NCBI RefSeq assembly: GCF_031181385.1
Contig: NZ_JAPSKV010000005.1
Coordinates: forward strand, 124,001 to 188,000
DNA from: Fredinandcohnia onubensis
GTDB taxonomy: Bacteria > Bacillota > Bacilli > Bacillales > Bacillaceae_L
Reading direction: 5' to 3'
DNA: 64,000 nucleotides
This document shows, one piece after another, positions 1 to 8,794 of the stretch. Below the pieces are notes generated by a model. The model did not search any database and had not been told where the DNA came from. It saw only the letters and a list, made by a program, of their open reading frames with translations. Position numbers and translations under genes: made by a program. Position 1 is the first letter of the stretch. Each line of letters starts with the position of its first letter.

Positions 1-889
1 TTGCCAATCTAGCAGCAGCTGCAACATTCCAATATCCAACACGAAAAGCACCAGTTAATGTATCAACCAACATTGAACCATTTGTTAAATAAGGTTCCAT
101 TGTTGGATCACCATCGTATCCACCGTAGATCAATTTTTTCCCTTTAGCTTCTGCAGCAGTAATGGCAGCTAAACCAAGTGGATCAGAAATAAATGCAATC
201 GCATCTAATTCAGGGTAATTATTTAACCAAGTATCAGTAATTCTTTGTGCTTCAGCAGGGTCAAAATTAGTTGGCTGATTCCCAACTACTTCGATATTTG
301 GAAACTCCTTTTCCATTGTTTCCATAAAACCAGCTTCCCTCGTATCAGATACGAAGTTACCTTTTGCACCACTTAATAGCGCTACTTGTCCTTCTCCATC
401 CAGAGCTGTTCCAATTACTCGAGCTACCATCGCCATGTTTTCATAGTCAGGATATAAAGTATTGTAATTCCAATCTCCCTCTACCTTATTGCCCATTGTA
501 ATAACTTTGATACCCGCTTCTTTAGCTTCCTCTATAACTGGCTTAACTGCATTCTTATCTAAAGGGTCAATCAGAATTACATCAACTTTTTGTTGAATAT
601 AGTTTTCAATAATCGAAACTTGTTTTTCTACTGAACCGTCGGCACTTTGCCATTCAGTTACAACACCATAATCTTTTGCAGCCTGATCGCCCGCTTCTTT
701 CATTTGTACAAAGAATGGATTACTTAAATCGATTGCTGCAAGTCCAAGTACTATTTTGTCCTCAGAATCTGATCCACCTTTTTCTGATCCGTTTGAGCTT
801 CCAGTCTCCTCATTACTACAAGCTGCTACCCAAAAAAGCAACATAATAAACAAGACAATTGACCATTTTCCCTTTGAAAACTTTTTCAA
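1..889 (-). CDS. Sugar ABC transporter substrate-binding lipoprotein (RbsB-like), 3'-truncated by window edge
   Basis: Reading the minus strand from a TTG at 889 gives an open frame that runs off the left edge (about 296 residues visible). It starts KKFSKGKWSIVLFI, has a hydrophobic signal segment and a lipobox VAAC, then a Ser/Gly-rich linker. The mature part carries features of type I periplasmic sugar-binding proteins (Peripla_BP_4 / ribose-galactose group): LGLAAIDLSNPFFVQMK near the N-terminus, IDPLDKNAVKPV, and GYDGDP near the end. A GGGAGG ribosome binding site lies just before the TTG. Such proteins deliver a monosaccharide or related compound to an ABC permease; permease and ATPase genes would lie outside the window. 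It is separated by 160 bp from the MBL gene and probably has its own promoter. The ligand cannot be named. Confidence 0.85.
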   Translation of the reverse strand, partial: MKKFSKGKWSIVLFIMLLFWVAACSNEETGSSNGSEKGGSDSEDKIVLGLAAIDLSNPFFVQMKEAGDQAAKDYGVVTEWQSADGSVEKQVSIIENYIQQKVDVILIDPLDKNAVKPVIEEAKEAGIKVITMGNKVEGDWNYNTLYPDYENMAMVARVIGTALDGEGQVALLSGAKGNFVSDTREAGFMETMEKEFPNIEVVGNQPTNFDPAEAQRITDTWLNNYPELDAIAFISDPLGLAAITAAEAKGKKLIYGGYDGDPTMEPYLTNGSMLVDTLTGAFRVGYWNVAAAARLA

Positions 890-1049
890 GATTTTTTCCT
901 CCCTTTTATATGTAATGCAAATTAATAAAAATGTTTTGAACTTAGGAATCACCTCCTTCTTTTGATATTTGTTTGCTCAACGTTTTTATAGTTTTATAAT
1001 AAACAAATACATATTTAGGAATATCTAAGTTAAACGAGTTAATTTCCGA

Positions 1050-1781
1050 TTATAGATTTGGAGGTAATTTTAAATTTACAAAACAATCATGGGCTTGATT
1101 TATGTGTTCATAGGCTCTACTTTGCAAAAAAACACCATGGCCTGAATATAAGCTATCAATTTTATATTTTTGTAGTTTTTCTATCGTCTTTGCATATTTT
1201 TGAATACTGCAATCCCAAATATTTTGTAAAACAATTTTTCCACCTGCAAAAATACTGTCACCTGCAAATAACACTTTTTTACCATTAGTTTCAATTAGAT
1301 AAGAGAGATGATCATCTGAGTGTCCTGGAGTTTCTATTACATGAAAAGTTATGTTACCAATTTGTAGAAGTTCGCCTTCAGAAACCTTTTTAGTTATCCG
1401 AATAGGCTCAAATTTGTAATCTTGTGGGTATAAACCGGCTTTAATAGCTAAATTAATACTTGTTTTTTCACGATCTGCTACTTCAAGCCAAGTTGAGGAT
1501 TCTAGTGGTGCAACAATATTAATTCCGTATTTGTCCTGAAAAAATGATGCTCCACCTGCATGATCTCCATGTGAATGAGTAAGGAAAAGATATGATATCT
1601 TGTTTAGTGGAATATTATGGCGTATAAGATTATGCTCTATCTTTTCTGTGTTAATCCCACAACCTGCATCAATTAATACATATTGATCGCCACAATTAAC
1701 AACATACACATTACAATCAGATGGATGACTAATCTCAAAACCTAGGCTTCCACTGCCAACTAGTTTAATGTTTTCTAACAA
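1050..1781 (-). CDS. MBL-fold metallo-hydrolase
   Basis: The 243-residue protein has the metallo-beta-lactamase-fold signature THSHGDHAG at about residues 68-76, a later ETPGHSDDHLSY histidine region, FAGDSIF and a C-terminal GHG. These supply the usual dinuclear metal site. The start is a TTG preceded by GGAGG at 9 nt. Family members include glyoxalase II-type thioesterases, lactonases and sulfur dioxygenases. This one has no fused domain and the substrate is unknown. It lies 18 bp downstream of the aldehyde dehydrogenase, so the two are likely co-transcribed and may act on one pathway, for instance on a thioester or lactone. That link is inferred from position only. Confidence 0.85.
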   Translation of the reverse strand: MLENIKLVGSGSLGFEISHPSDCNVYVVNCGDQYVLIDAGCGINTEKIEHNLIRHNIPLNKISYLFLTHSHGDHAGGASFFQDKYGINIVAPLESSTWLEVADREKTSINLAIKAGLYPQDYKFEPIRITKKVSEGELLQIGNITFHVIETPGHSDDHLSYLIETNGKKVLFAGDSIFAGGKIVLQNIWDCSIQKYAKTIEKLQKYKIDSLYSGHGVFLQSRAYEHINQAHDCFVNLKLPPNL

Positions 1782-1799
1782 ACTATATTTCCTCCTTTC

Positions 1800-3245
1800 T
1801 TATTTTATGGGGAAGTTAATACATATAGTTTTTAAGTCCGACATTGCGATTAGTGAATGTTTCCCACCGATACGGCCAATTCCACTTTTCTTTCCTGATG
1901 CACCACCAAATGGAATATGAGGTTCCCAGTAATTACTATTTTCATTTATATTCACAATTCCAGCTTGTAAATTGTCTGAAAAATACTGTGTATCGTTCAA
2001 GTTGTTAGTAAAAACTGCATTTACCAAGCCCCATTCATTATGGTTTGCAATACGTAAAGCTTCTTCGTTAGAATCAAACGGTATTAGTGGGATAACCGGT
2101 CCAAAAGTCTCCGCCATGTTATATAAACTATCTTCAGGAACATCTACGATTAAGGTTGGTTCGAAGAAGTAGTTTCCTAGTTTAGTATTTACCCTACCTC
2201 CCCTAAGTATTTGAGCTCCTCTATTTTGACTATCTTGTGCATGCTCTATATTTTTTTTAACGACATCCAAATTATTTAGAGGACCCATTGTAGTTAACGG
2301 ATCAAATGGATCACCTAATCTAACTTTATCCACTTCATTAAATAAAAGCGTTTTCATTTCTTTGTAAACTTCACGATGAACAAGTATTCTTTCTGTCGAG
2401 GAACAAACTTGCCCAGCGTTTGCAAAACAACCATCAGCTATTGATGTTGCTGCAAACTCTAAATCTGCGTCCTTTAATACAATCGTTGGCCCATTGCCTC
2501 CAAGCTCTAAAAGCAAAGGTTTCCCAGCCCCACGTATGGCAATTTGTTTCCCAGTCTTTGAACTACCTGTAAAACCTATTGCATCCGTTTGTGGGTGAGA
2601 AACGATTTCATCACCTACTATATGTCCATAACCAGTGACTAAATTTACAAAGCCTTTAGGAAGATCGGCCTCCTCCATGCATTCCATCAATTTGATTGCG
2701 CATAGGGATGTCGTTGGAGCAGGTACCCATACAATAGTATTTCCAGCTGCTAAACCTGCGGATAAGTATTCTGTAGGTATCATAAAAGGAAAATTCCAAG
2801 GAGTTACAATCGCATATACACCCCTAGGCTGATAAATATTAAAGACCCTTTTATTTTTATCTTCAACGGGAATAACAGATGATTCTAACCATTTTATTTG
2901 TTCAGCCGCCTCTTGAAAAGTTTTTACAGCGTTTGAGACTTCCGCTAATGCTTCTGTATGATAAGGTTTTCCTTGTTCTTCACTTAATACCCTCGCCAAT
3001 TCTTCTTTTCTCTTATCAATAACACCAGCAATATTTAGAAGTAATTCTGAACGTTCCCAAGGAGAATAACGTTTATACTTTGCACTAGCGCGTTTTGCTG
3101 CTAAAACTGCATTCGATGCATCTTCCCTTTGGCCCTCAGTAATTCTTGCTAACACAGTTTCAGTAGAAGGATTAATTGTATCAAAATATTTTCCAGATGC
3201 TGACTGTTCCCACTTCCCATTAATATACATCTTATATTCTCTCAT
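1800..3245 (-). CDS. Aldehyde dehydrogenase family protein with altered cofactor-site residues
   Basis: A full-length 481-residue ALDH: PWNFPF near residue 150, catalytic glutamate E247 in LELGGNGP, catalytic cysteine C281 in GQVCSSTERI, and the ETFGPV motif. Members oxidise aldehydes to acids with NAD(P)+. The usual KPSE stretch after GNTVV reads GNTIVWVPAPTTS here, so the Lys and Glu that normally contact the cofactor ribose are Val174 and Pro177. Cofactor binding is therefore likely modified. The ATG at 3245 has its GGAGGG about 14 nt upstream, which is long; an in-frame ATG at 3230 is an alternative. It lies between a YheO-type regulator and the MBL hydrolase on the same strand. The substrate is unknown; semialdehyde or lactaldehyde type enzymes are the nearest guess. 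Confidence 0.88.
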   Translation of the reverse strand: MREYKMYINGKWEQSASGKYFDTINPSTETVLARITEGQREDASNAVLAAKRASAKYKRYSPWERSELLLNIAGVIDKRKEELARVLSEEQGKPYHTEALAEVSNAVKTFQEAAEQIKWLESSVIPVEDKNKRVFNIYQPRGVYAIVTPWNFPFMIPTEYLSAGLAAGNTIVWVPAPTTSLCAIKLMECMEEADLPKGFVNLVTGYGHIVGDEIVSHPQTDAIGFTGSSKTGKQIAIRGAGKPLLLELGGNGPTIVLKDADLEFAATSIADGCFANAGQVCSSTERILVHREVYKEMKTLLFNEVDKVRLGDPFDPLTTMGPLNNLDVVKKNIEHAQDSQNRGAQILRGGRVNTKLGNYFFEPTLIVDVPEDSLYNMAETFGPVIPLIPFDSNEEALRIANHNEWGLVNAVFTNNLNDTQYFSDNLQAGIVNINENSNYWEPHIPFGGASGKKSGIGRIGGKHSLIAMSDLKTICINFPIK

Positions 3246-3327
3246 TTTAAATCTATTTCCCTCCTAATTTACCACCAAGTCTAAACATTCAGATATTTAA
3301 AACTAAAATATAAAGGGGTTTTGCCCC

Positions 3328-3975
3328 CTATGTGTTTCTTCTTTGCTGGCTTACGCGCATTTCCTCTAGATAATTATATAGTGTATATTTAGAGACATCT
3401 AATAACAATGCAACACGCTCCATTGATCTTTTAACTGTAAAAACACCTTTATCATCTAAAAATTTCAGAATATTAATTTTATCCTCCTTATTCATAAAAG
3501 GAACAGGCTTTCCAACAGCCTTTACGGCCTCCTGTAATAAACCTTCAATAACATCGTTAATATCTCCTGAAAAAGTTTCTTCAACCTGTTGTTCTGTTTC
3601 TATAAAACTATTAATTACATGTGATGCCATAATAAAATCAGTAATGTTGTGATTTATACATAATGCACCAACAATAGAACCCTTATCATTCCTTATATAA
3701 ATTGATGATGATTTTAAGGTCTTTCCATCTTTTGTTGTTGATGAATAGTTTAGGATGTCACTATCTTTATCTTCATCTCGTTTAGCCTGCAAACCTAAAT
3801 TGGTACTCGGGTCCCCCACTTTTCTTCCAGTTATATGTCCATTTTCAATTGCAACAATCGAAGATTCCATATTTTTTAGATTATGTAAAACCACTTCGCA
3901 ATTTGGACCAAGTGCGTTTGCAATCGACTTTACAAGTGGCATTAAAAGACTGTAAGCTTCCTCTAGTTTTTCCAT
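3328..3975 (-). CDS. YheO-like PAS domain and helix-turn-helix transcriptional regulator (DauR type)
   Basis: The 215-residue protein begins with a YheO-like PAS domain (roughly residues 5-120; LVKSIANALGPNCEVVLHNL and the GSIVGALCINHNITDF segment) and ends with a helix-turn-helix (about residues 160-205; GVFTVKRSMERVALLLDVS...YTLYNYLEEMR). This is the architecture of DauR, the repressor of D-arginine catabolism in Pseudomonas. Related regulators sit beside amino-acid catabolic genes. Start ATG at 3975 with a GAGGT element upstream. It likely controls the neighbouring aldehyde dehydrogenase/MBL genes or the creatininase/EamA genes; the ligand is not predictable. Confidence 0.85.
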   Translation of the reverse strand: MEKLEEAYSLLMPLVKSIANALGPNCEVVLHNLKNMESSIVAIENGHITGRKVGDPSTNLGLQAKRDEDKDSDILNYSSTTKDGKTLKSSSIYIRNDKGSIVGALCINHNITDFIMASHVINSFIETEQQVEETFSGDINDVIEGLLQEAVKAVGKPVPFMNKEDKINILKFLDDKGVFTVKRSMERVALLLDVSKYTLYNYLEEMRVSQQRRNT

Positions 3976-4048
3976 CTTTTATATACCTCATTTCAATTCA
4001 AATATTTTACAATTTTATTTCTTATGAGAATATTTTAACAATTCAAAC

Positions 4049-4096
4049 AAAAAAAGTAAAGGACTTAAAAAAATTTTTTTGGACCTTTACTTTTTT
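4049..4096 (-). terminator. Rho-independent terminator after the EamA exporter gene
   Basis: The arms AAAAAGTAAAGG (ending 4062) and CCTTTACTTTTT (from 4084) form a stem with an A/T-rich loop. Read on the minus strand the second arm runs into a T-tract. It lies 36 bp beyond the stop codon of the gene at 4132-5043. Confidence 0.7.
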
Positions 4097-4131
4097 AATC
4101 TTTACAATATTTTTTTATATTTTATTAAATT

Positions 4132-5043
4132 TCACACTGATTTACTTTGATTTATTTTTCTATCCCGAATATACTCAAGAGATCCCGAACCTATCAGAAC
4201 ACCTAAACTTATTAATATTAGGCCAAAGATATGATTTACTGAAATCTTTTCACCTAAAAAGAGAATAGCTCCTAATAAAGCAAAAATTGTGCTAAAATTG
4301 ATGAATATTGCAGTTTCGGCTGGTCCTACTTTTTTAATTGCAACATTATAAACCATATGTCCAAATGCTGTCGCACACAGGGCACTAAATAAGAAAATGA
4401 GACCTAATTTCCAACTAAACAACTGCAAAATTTGCCCTACATTAGATCCATTATAAAAGCTCAACAAGAAAATAATAATACCACCAATAACTAACATAAA
4501 ACCTGTTAAAAGTCGGGGATCTAACTCCGGATTTAATTTACTAATTTGAATAAAGCTTATTGCTTGAGTTAGTACACCAATGAAAATTAATAAATCACCA
4601 GATGATAACAACGTAATTCCGGCTGTACCAGAAAGTGTAGTAACAATGACACCAGCAAACCCAAGCAAAAAGCCAATAACCTTCACTAATATTATTTGTT
4701 TATTTAAATAAATAATTGCCGCCATCATAGTTAAGAGGGGACCCATTCCTAATATTAAACCACTATTAACCGCTGAAGTATTGTTAAGCCCCAGTGCAAT
4801 TAACATATGATGTGCAACAACATTAAATAGAGAAATAATTAAAATGATAAAGAGCTCTTTTCTTTTTGGCATTCTAAAAATCCTCATAAAGTAGCATATT
4901 ACACACACACTAATCCCCGCTACAAAAATACGAAATGATGTAAGTAATACCGGTTCAATATTCGTAACTAAAACTTTTATCGCAGATACATTAAATCCCC
5001 ATAAAATCATAACAAGCAGTAAAATTAAATAAATATTTCGCAA
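4132..5043 (-). CDS. EamA/DMT-family transporter (metabolite exporter)
   Basis: A 303-residue protein with about ten hydrophobic helices arranged as two EamA repeats (first repeat begins LLLVMILWGFNVSAIKVLV; second begins GDLLIFIGVLTQAISFIQI). Drug/metabolite transporters of this family often export amino acids or their derivatives. The start is a TTG at 5043 with AGGTGAT just upstream. It is preceded by the creatininase-family gene and followed by a terminator, so it may be the last gene of the catabolic unit and could release an excess amino product. It resembles the second EamA protein at 39733-40656 at the N-terminus and in the overall pattern, which suggests paralogy. Confidence 0.87.
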   Translation of the reverse strand: MRNIYLILLLVMILWGFNVSAIKVLVTNIEPVLLTSFRIFVAGISVCVICYFMRIFRMPKRKELFIILIISLFNVVAHHMLIALGLNNTSAVNSGLILGMGPLLTMMAAIIYLNKQIILVKVIGFLLGFAGVIVTTLSGTAGITLLSSGDLLIFIGVLTQAISFIQISKLNPELDPRLLTGFMLVIGGIIIFLLSFYNGSNVGQILQLFSWKLGLIFLFSALCATAFGHMVYNVAIKKVGPAETAIFINFSTIFALLGAILFLGEKISVNHIFGLILISLGVLIGSGSLEYIRDRKINQSKSV

Positions 5044-5189
5044 ACCATCACCTAATTTCTATTTAGGTGCCTTCTGAAATACACCATTCTTCTTTAAAAG
5101 TCTTTTTATTTATTTTACATTCAGTATTTAACTGATTAAAAGGAGCTAAATTATGATCTGATATTTTAAATCCTTTTTGATACTTCTTG

Positions 5190-5975
5190 CTATTCATTAA
5201 AATAGCTAAACTCTTTTACCAAGCTGTTAAATTCATGGATTAGGGATTTCATTAATCTTTCACCAGTTTCTTTCGTTGCCATCGACGGTGCTCCTATTTG
5301 ACCTGTCGGGGTTAAATCTTTAAATTTTTTATAGATATTAATTTTATTTGGTGCAAACATATCAACATTTTGAAACGGAATGACCGGTAGCATTACATCT
5401 TCAATTAAGCTTTCCCTTACATCAACTTTATCTTGGTGGAAAAAGTATTTTAATGAGGTTTCTAGTTCACAGGCATGAGCCATTCCGTTTAAAGGTGACT
5501 GACGAATATCCTTGATGTGGTCAGACAACAAATGCCAATATGTAAAATATAAAATAGGCATTGAATGCTTAGAAGACATTTCATCAGCAACCGTTTTTAA
5601 TAAGGATTGATTTCCCCCATGGCTGTTCATTAAAACAATCCTTTTAATATCATGTTCTAGTAAACTTTCAATAATATCACATACAACATGGAATAAAGTT
5701 GATTGCTTAAGCGTTATGGTTCCACAAAAGTCCATATGATGTGGAGAATACCCTGCCCAAACTGGTGGTAATACTAATACCCTTTCTTTACAGTTTTGGG
5801 CCATACTGAGTGCAATGTGATTTCCTAAATCTGCATCAGTATTCAGTGGTAGATGTGGACCGTGTTGTTCAGTCGCTCCTACGGGAATAATCACAATCGG
5901 GTTATCTTTTTCAATGATTTCCTTTAACTCATAGGACGTATAATCACTGTATACATAACTTTTCAGACAAATCAC
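5190..5975 (-). CDS. Creatininase family protein
   Basis: The 261-residue sequence has creatininase-family motifs: IIPVGATEQHGPHLPLNTDADLG near residues 29-52, with the metal-ligand Glu-Gln-His and Asp, PPVWAGYSPHHM, and LMNSHGGNQS. Family members are metal-dependent amidohydrolases acting on creatinine or on formamide intermediates of riboflavin/F420 synthesis; others are uncharacterised. It overlaps the end of the aminotransferase gene by about 32 bp, so translation is probably coupled. The start is uncertain: a GTG at 5975 sits directly on the GAGG element, and a CTG at 5966 has better spacing. Its presence in an amino-acid or amino-sugar cluster suggests hydrolysis of a cyclic amide or N-acyl group, which is inference. 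Confidence 0.83.
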   Translation of the reverse strand: MICLKSYVYSDYTSYELKEIIEKDNPIVIIPVGATEQHGPHLPLNTDADLGNHIALSMAQNCKERVLVLPPVWAGYSPHHMDFCGTITLKQSTLFHVVCDIIESLLEHDIKRIVLMNSHGGNQSLLKTVADEMSSKHSMPILYFTYWHLLSDHIKDIRQSPLNGMAHACELETSLKYFFHQDKVDVRESLIEDVMLPVIPFQNVDMFAPNKINIYKKFKDLTPTGQIGAPSMATKETGERLMKSLIHEFNSLVKEFSYFNE

Positions 5976-7143
5976 CCTCTACGATTTGATCTTGATAAAA
6001 TCTTCCTAAGATTTCAATTCCTTTTTGTAAAAGCCTATCGTCTCCTGCAAAACAAACCCTAATCATCTTTTCACCCGATGGTCCAAATGTTGTACAAGGG
6101 GCGACCGCAACTTTTTCTTCTAGTAATAATCTTTTCGCAAAATCCATTGAATTCATATTGGTCTTAGAAATATCAATTACAATATAAAAGGCTCCATTTG
6201 GTTTTACAAAATTCATTTGATATTTTGACAATAGTTCACACGCCATATCCCGTTTCTTTTTATAAATTTCTCTGGTTTCTTCCACAAATTTGTCAGCAAA
6301 AGGAGAATTTAAAGCAGCCTCCCCTGCCTTTTGTGAAACAGATGATGCACATGTTGTAATAGGTTCTTGTAGTTTCGTTGTAATCCCATATAAATGTTCT
6401 GGGATAATGGCATACCCTAGTCTCCAACCTGTCATCGCAAATGATTTGGAAAATCCATAAATTGCAATAATATGATCGTTATAGTCAAGGTCAACTGATA
6501 ATGCACTGATGTGCTCACGATCATAAATTAATTCATCATAGATTTCATCTGAAATAATATAAATGTTTTTTTCTTTTGCTACATCGATAATTTCTTGATA
6601 CATTTCCTTTGGAATTACAGCTCCTGTTGGATTATTAGGAGAATTTAAGAGTATAGCTCTTGTCTTGTCAGAAATTTGTTCTTTTAACTTTTCCACATTA
6701 GGCAAATATTCATTTTGTGGGTCTGTCGGGTAATATTTCGGTACCGCATTTTGAAGTCTGATTAATGCGTCATAATTCGGATAACAAGGGTCAGGTATTA
6801 ACACTTCTTCCCCATTATCTACTATTGATAGTAAAGCAATATTAATAGCGGCTACAGCTCCTGGTGTTACAATAATGTTTTTCATATTTAGTTCAACATC
6901 ATACTTTGTCTTCATCCGATTCATAATTGCTTGGCGTAATGAAGGGAAGCCAGCATTGGCAGTGTACCTAGTTAAATTATTCTGTATTGCAGAAATGGCG
7001 GCTTCCTTAATAAATGCTGGTGTTTCAAAAAATGGTTCCCCTACCTGTAGTTGAATCACTTCCTCATCCATCTCAAGAGCCATTTCCATGATTTCACGTA
7101 TTCCATTTCTTTTGATTTCATTTCTTCTACTAATATGCTTCAT
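5944..7143 (-). CDS. Pyridoxal-phosphate aminotransferase, class I/II
   Basis: Fold-type I aminotransferase of 399 residues with the internal aldimine lysine in YGFSKSFAMTGWRLGY (about K233), the NSPNNPTGAV motif, SDEIYDELIY and the C-terminal FGPSGEKMIRVCFA arginine motif that binds the substrate carboxylate. I chose the ATG at 7143 because GGGGG lies 10 nt upstream; a longer frame from 7182 would overlap the upstream aldolase gene and has no good ribosome site. It is 19 bp downstream of the KDPG aldolase gene. Enzymes of this subgroup transaminate aspartate, alanine or aromatic amino acids. In this cluster it may move nitrogen from or to pyruvate; its substrate is not determined. Confidence 0.9.
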   Translation of the reverse strand: MKHISRRNEIKRNGIREIMEMALEMDEEVIQLQVGEPFFETPAFIKEAAISAIQNNLTRYTANAGFPSLRQAIMNRMKTKYDVELNMKNIIVTPGAVAAINIALLSIVDNGEEVLIPDPCYPNYDALIRLQNAVPKYYPTDPQNEYLPNVEKLKEQISDKTRAILLNSPNNPTGAVIPKEMYQEIIDVAKEKNIYIISDEIYDELIYDREHISALSVDLDYNDHIIAIYGFSKSFAMTGWRLGYAIIPEHLYGITTKLQEPITTCASSVSQKAGEAALNSPFADKFVEETREIYKKKRDMACELLSKYQMNFVKPNGAFYIVIDISKTNMNSMDFAKRLLLEEKVAVAPCTTFGPSGEKMIRVCFAGDDRLLQKGIEILGRFYQDQIVEGDLSEKLCIQ

Positions 7144-7162
7144 AGGAATATTACCCCCACAC

Positions 7163-7798
7163 TTATTGAAAATTTGATGCAATTTTCATTATTTCTTTTA
7201 CATGTTGAGTAAGCTGTTTATAATTTCCTTCAGTAATCATTTGTTTATCTAACAATGAACCACCCATCCCCACTGCAATGGATCCAGCCTTTAAAAAATC
7301 AGTAATGTTATTCTTATCAATTCCACCAGTTGGGATAAAATTAACAAAAGGCATTGGCCCCTTAATATCCTTAATGAAACTAGCCCCAACTATCTTTGCG
7401 GGGAATAATTTTACTGCATCTGCCCCCGCTTCATGTGCTTGATAAATTTCAGACGGTGTCATGACTCCAGGTATCGAAATCACATTATGTTGTAATGTGC
7501 GTTTTACAACATTATCACTAAAGTTTGGTGAAAAGATAAATTTCGCTCCTGCTTCAACAGCTTGATCAACTTCTGTTACAGTTAAAACAGTTCCAGCTCC
7601 AATCAATAGGTCATCCTTGAAAACCTCACTTGCCTTCTTTATGACACCTACTGTATTCGGGCTACCAAATGTTACTTCCATTGTTTTGATTCCCCCTAAT
7701 AACAGAGCCTCCATTACTTTTAACACTTTTCCCTCTGGTATATTTCGAATTACTGCAATAATTTTATTTTCTGTGATTCGTTGTATTTCTTTTTTCAT
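7163..7798 (-). CDS. eda: 2-dehydro-3-deoxy-phosphogluconate (KDPG) / 4-hydroxy-2-oxoglutarate aldolase
   Basis: A 211-residue class I aldolase of the Eda family. The Schiff-base lysine is K130 in GADAVKLFPA, E41 lies in EVTFGSP, and the family motifs AVIRN, GAGTVL and PTGGI are present. It splits KDPG to pyruvate and glyceraldehyde 3-phosphate in the cytoplasm. Its ATG shares a base with the stop of the kinase gene (TAATG), so the two are translationally coupled. Kinase and aldolase side by side define the KDG to pyruvate route, the lower part of hexuronate or amino-sugar-acid breakdown. Confidence 0.93.
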   Translation of the reverse strand: MKKEIQRITENKIIAVIRNIPEGKVLKVMEALLLGGIKTMEVTFGSPNTVGVIKKASEVFKDDLLIGAGTVLTVTEVDQAVEAGAKFIFSPNFSDNVVKRTLQHNVISIPGVMTPSEIYQAHEAGADAVKLFPAKIVGASFIKDIKGPMPFVNFIPTGGIDKNNITDFLKAGSIAVGMGGSLLDKQMITEGNYKQLTQHVKEIMKIASNFQ

Positions 7799-8775
7799 TA
7801 TCGATGAACCTCGTCACCTGATGGCTCAATCATAAATTTTTGATATTCATCTAGTTGCTTTCGATAAGGAAACCCTTCAATATCACCATTTGTCTGAACA
7901 ACGAGCGCTCCAATTAGATTTGCTTTTTCCAATGCCAACTCAAGATTTTTTCCTTCTAATAGGCCACTGACAAAACCAGCAGCAAATGCATCACCAGCTC
8001 CAATTGGATCATTTACTTTGTCGACTTTAAGGCCTGCAACATAATTACTTTGAAGTGAATTCGCGTAGAAGCAGCCTTTACTTCCAAGTTTAATAACTAC
8101 TGTTATTTCAGTTTTTAGATTAATATAATAATTGGCTATTTCTTCTGGAGTAGTCAATCCAGTTAAGAATTTTGCCTCTTCAATACCAGGTAAAAAATAA
8201 TCTGATAAATTGGCAATATGATTTAATAGATTTCTATACTCATTTTTGTCGCTACATAATTTAAAGCGAATATTCGGATCAAAAATAATCTTTATCCCAT
8301 TACGTTTTGCAACCGTAATTGCTTCAAAAATCATATCCCGACAACTGGCACTAAGTACTGGTGTAATCCCTGTCACAAATAAATACTTTGATTGTGAGAA
8401 ATATTCTTCATTAATAATCTCTTTTGTCATATGACTAGCTGCAGAATTTTTTCGATAATAATGCACATTAACTTGATTTTGTATGAGCCGTTCCTTTATT
8501 AGTAGACCTGTAGGATGGTGGTCATCAAATTGCACAAAACTTGTATCAACACCATTTCCTCTAATTGTATTGTGTATAAAATAGCCTAATGAGTCATTAC
8601 TTAAACGACTAATCCAACCTGTTTTATGACCCAATCTACTTAAACCAATTGCAAAATTAGATTCTGCTCCACCGATCTGCTTCATAAATAAATGTGCATC
8701 GGTAAATGGCAAATCTTGCATCGGGTTAAAGACTGCCATTGTTTCCCCAATCGTAATAACATCTAATTTTTGCAT
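7798..8775 (-). CDS. kdgK: Sugar kinase, PfkB family, probable 2-dehydro-3-deoxygluconate kinase
   Basis: A 325-residue ribokinase-family protein with the N-terminal GGAESNFAIGLSRLG substrate-side motif and the C-terminal ATP/anion-hole motif DPIGAGDAFAAGF, whose Asp is the catalytic base. The start is the ATG at 8775 preceded by GGAGGG; a frame opening at 8808 would overlap the upstream gene and lacks a ribosome site. The specificity for KDG is inferred from the directly adjoining KDPG aldolase, with which it is coupled through a TAATG overlap. Other sugars such as fructose or tagatose phosphate cannot be excluded from sequence alone. Confidence 0.88.
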   Translation of the reverse strand: MQKLDVITIGETMAVFNPMQDLPFTDAHLFMKQIGGAESNFAIGLSRLGHKTGWISRLSNDSLGYFIHNTIRGNGVDTSFVQFDDHHPTGLLIKERLIQNQVNVHYYRKNSAASHMTKEIINEEYFSQSKYLFVTGITPVLSASCRDMIFEAITVAKRNGIKIIFDPNIRFKLCSDKNEYRNLLNHIANLSDYFLPGIEEAKFLTGLTTPEEIANYYINLKTEITVVIKLGSKGCFYANSLQSNYVAGLKVDKVNDPIGAGDAFAAGFVSGLLEGKNLELALEKANLIGALVVQTNGDIEGFPYRKQLDEYQKFMIEPSGDEVHR

Positions 8776-8794
8776 ATTTCCCTCCATTTTCACA

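Noticed and set aside
7143-7182. Longer N-terminus for the aminotransferase
   Set aside because: It would overlap the aldolase gene and has no ribosome site, whereas GGGGG stands at the right distance from the ATG at 7143.
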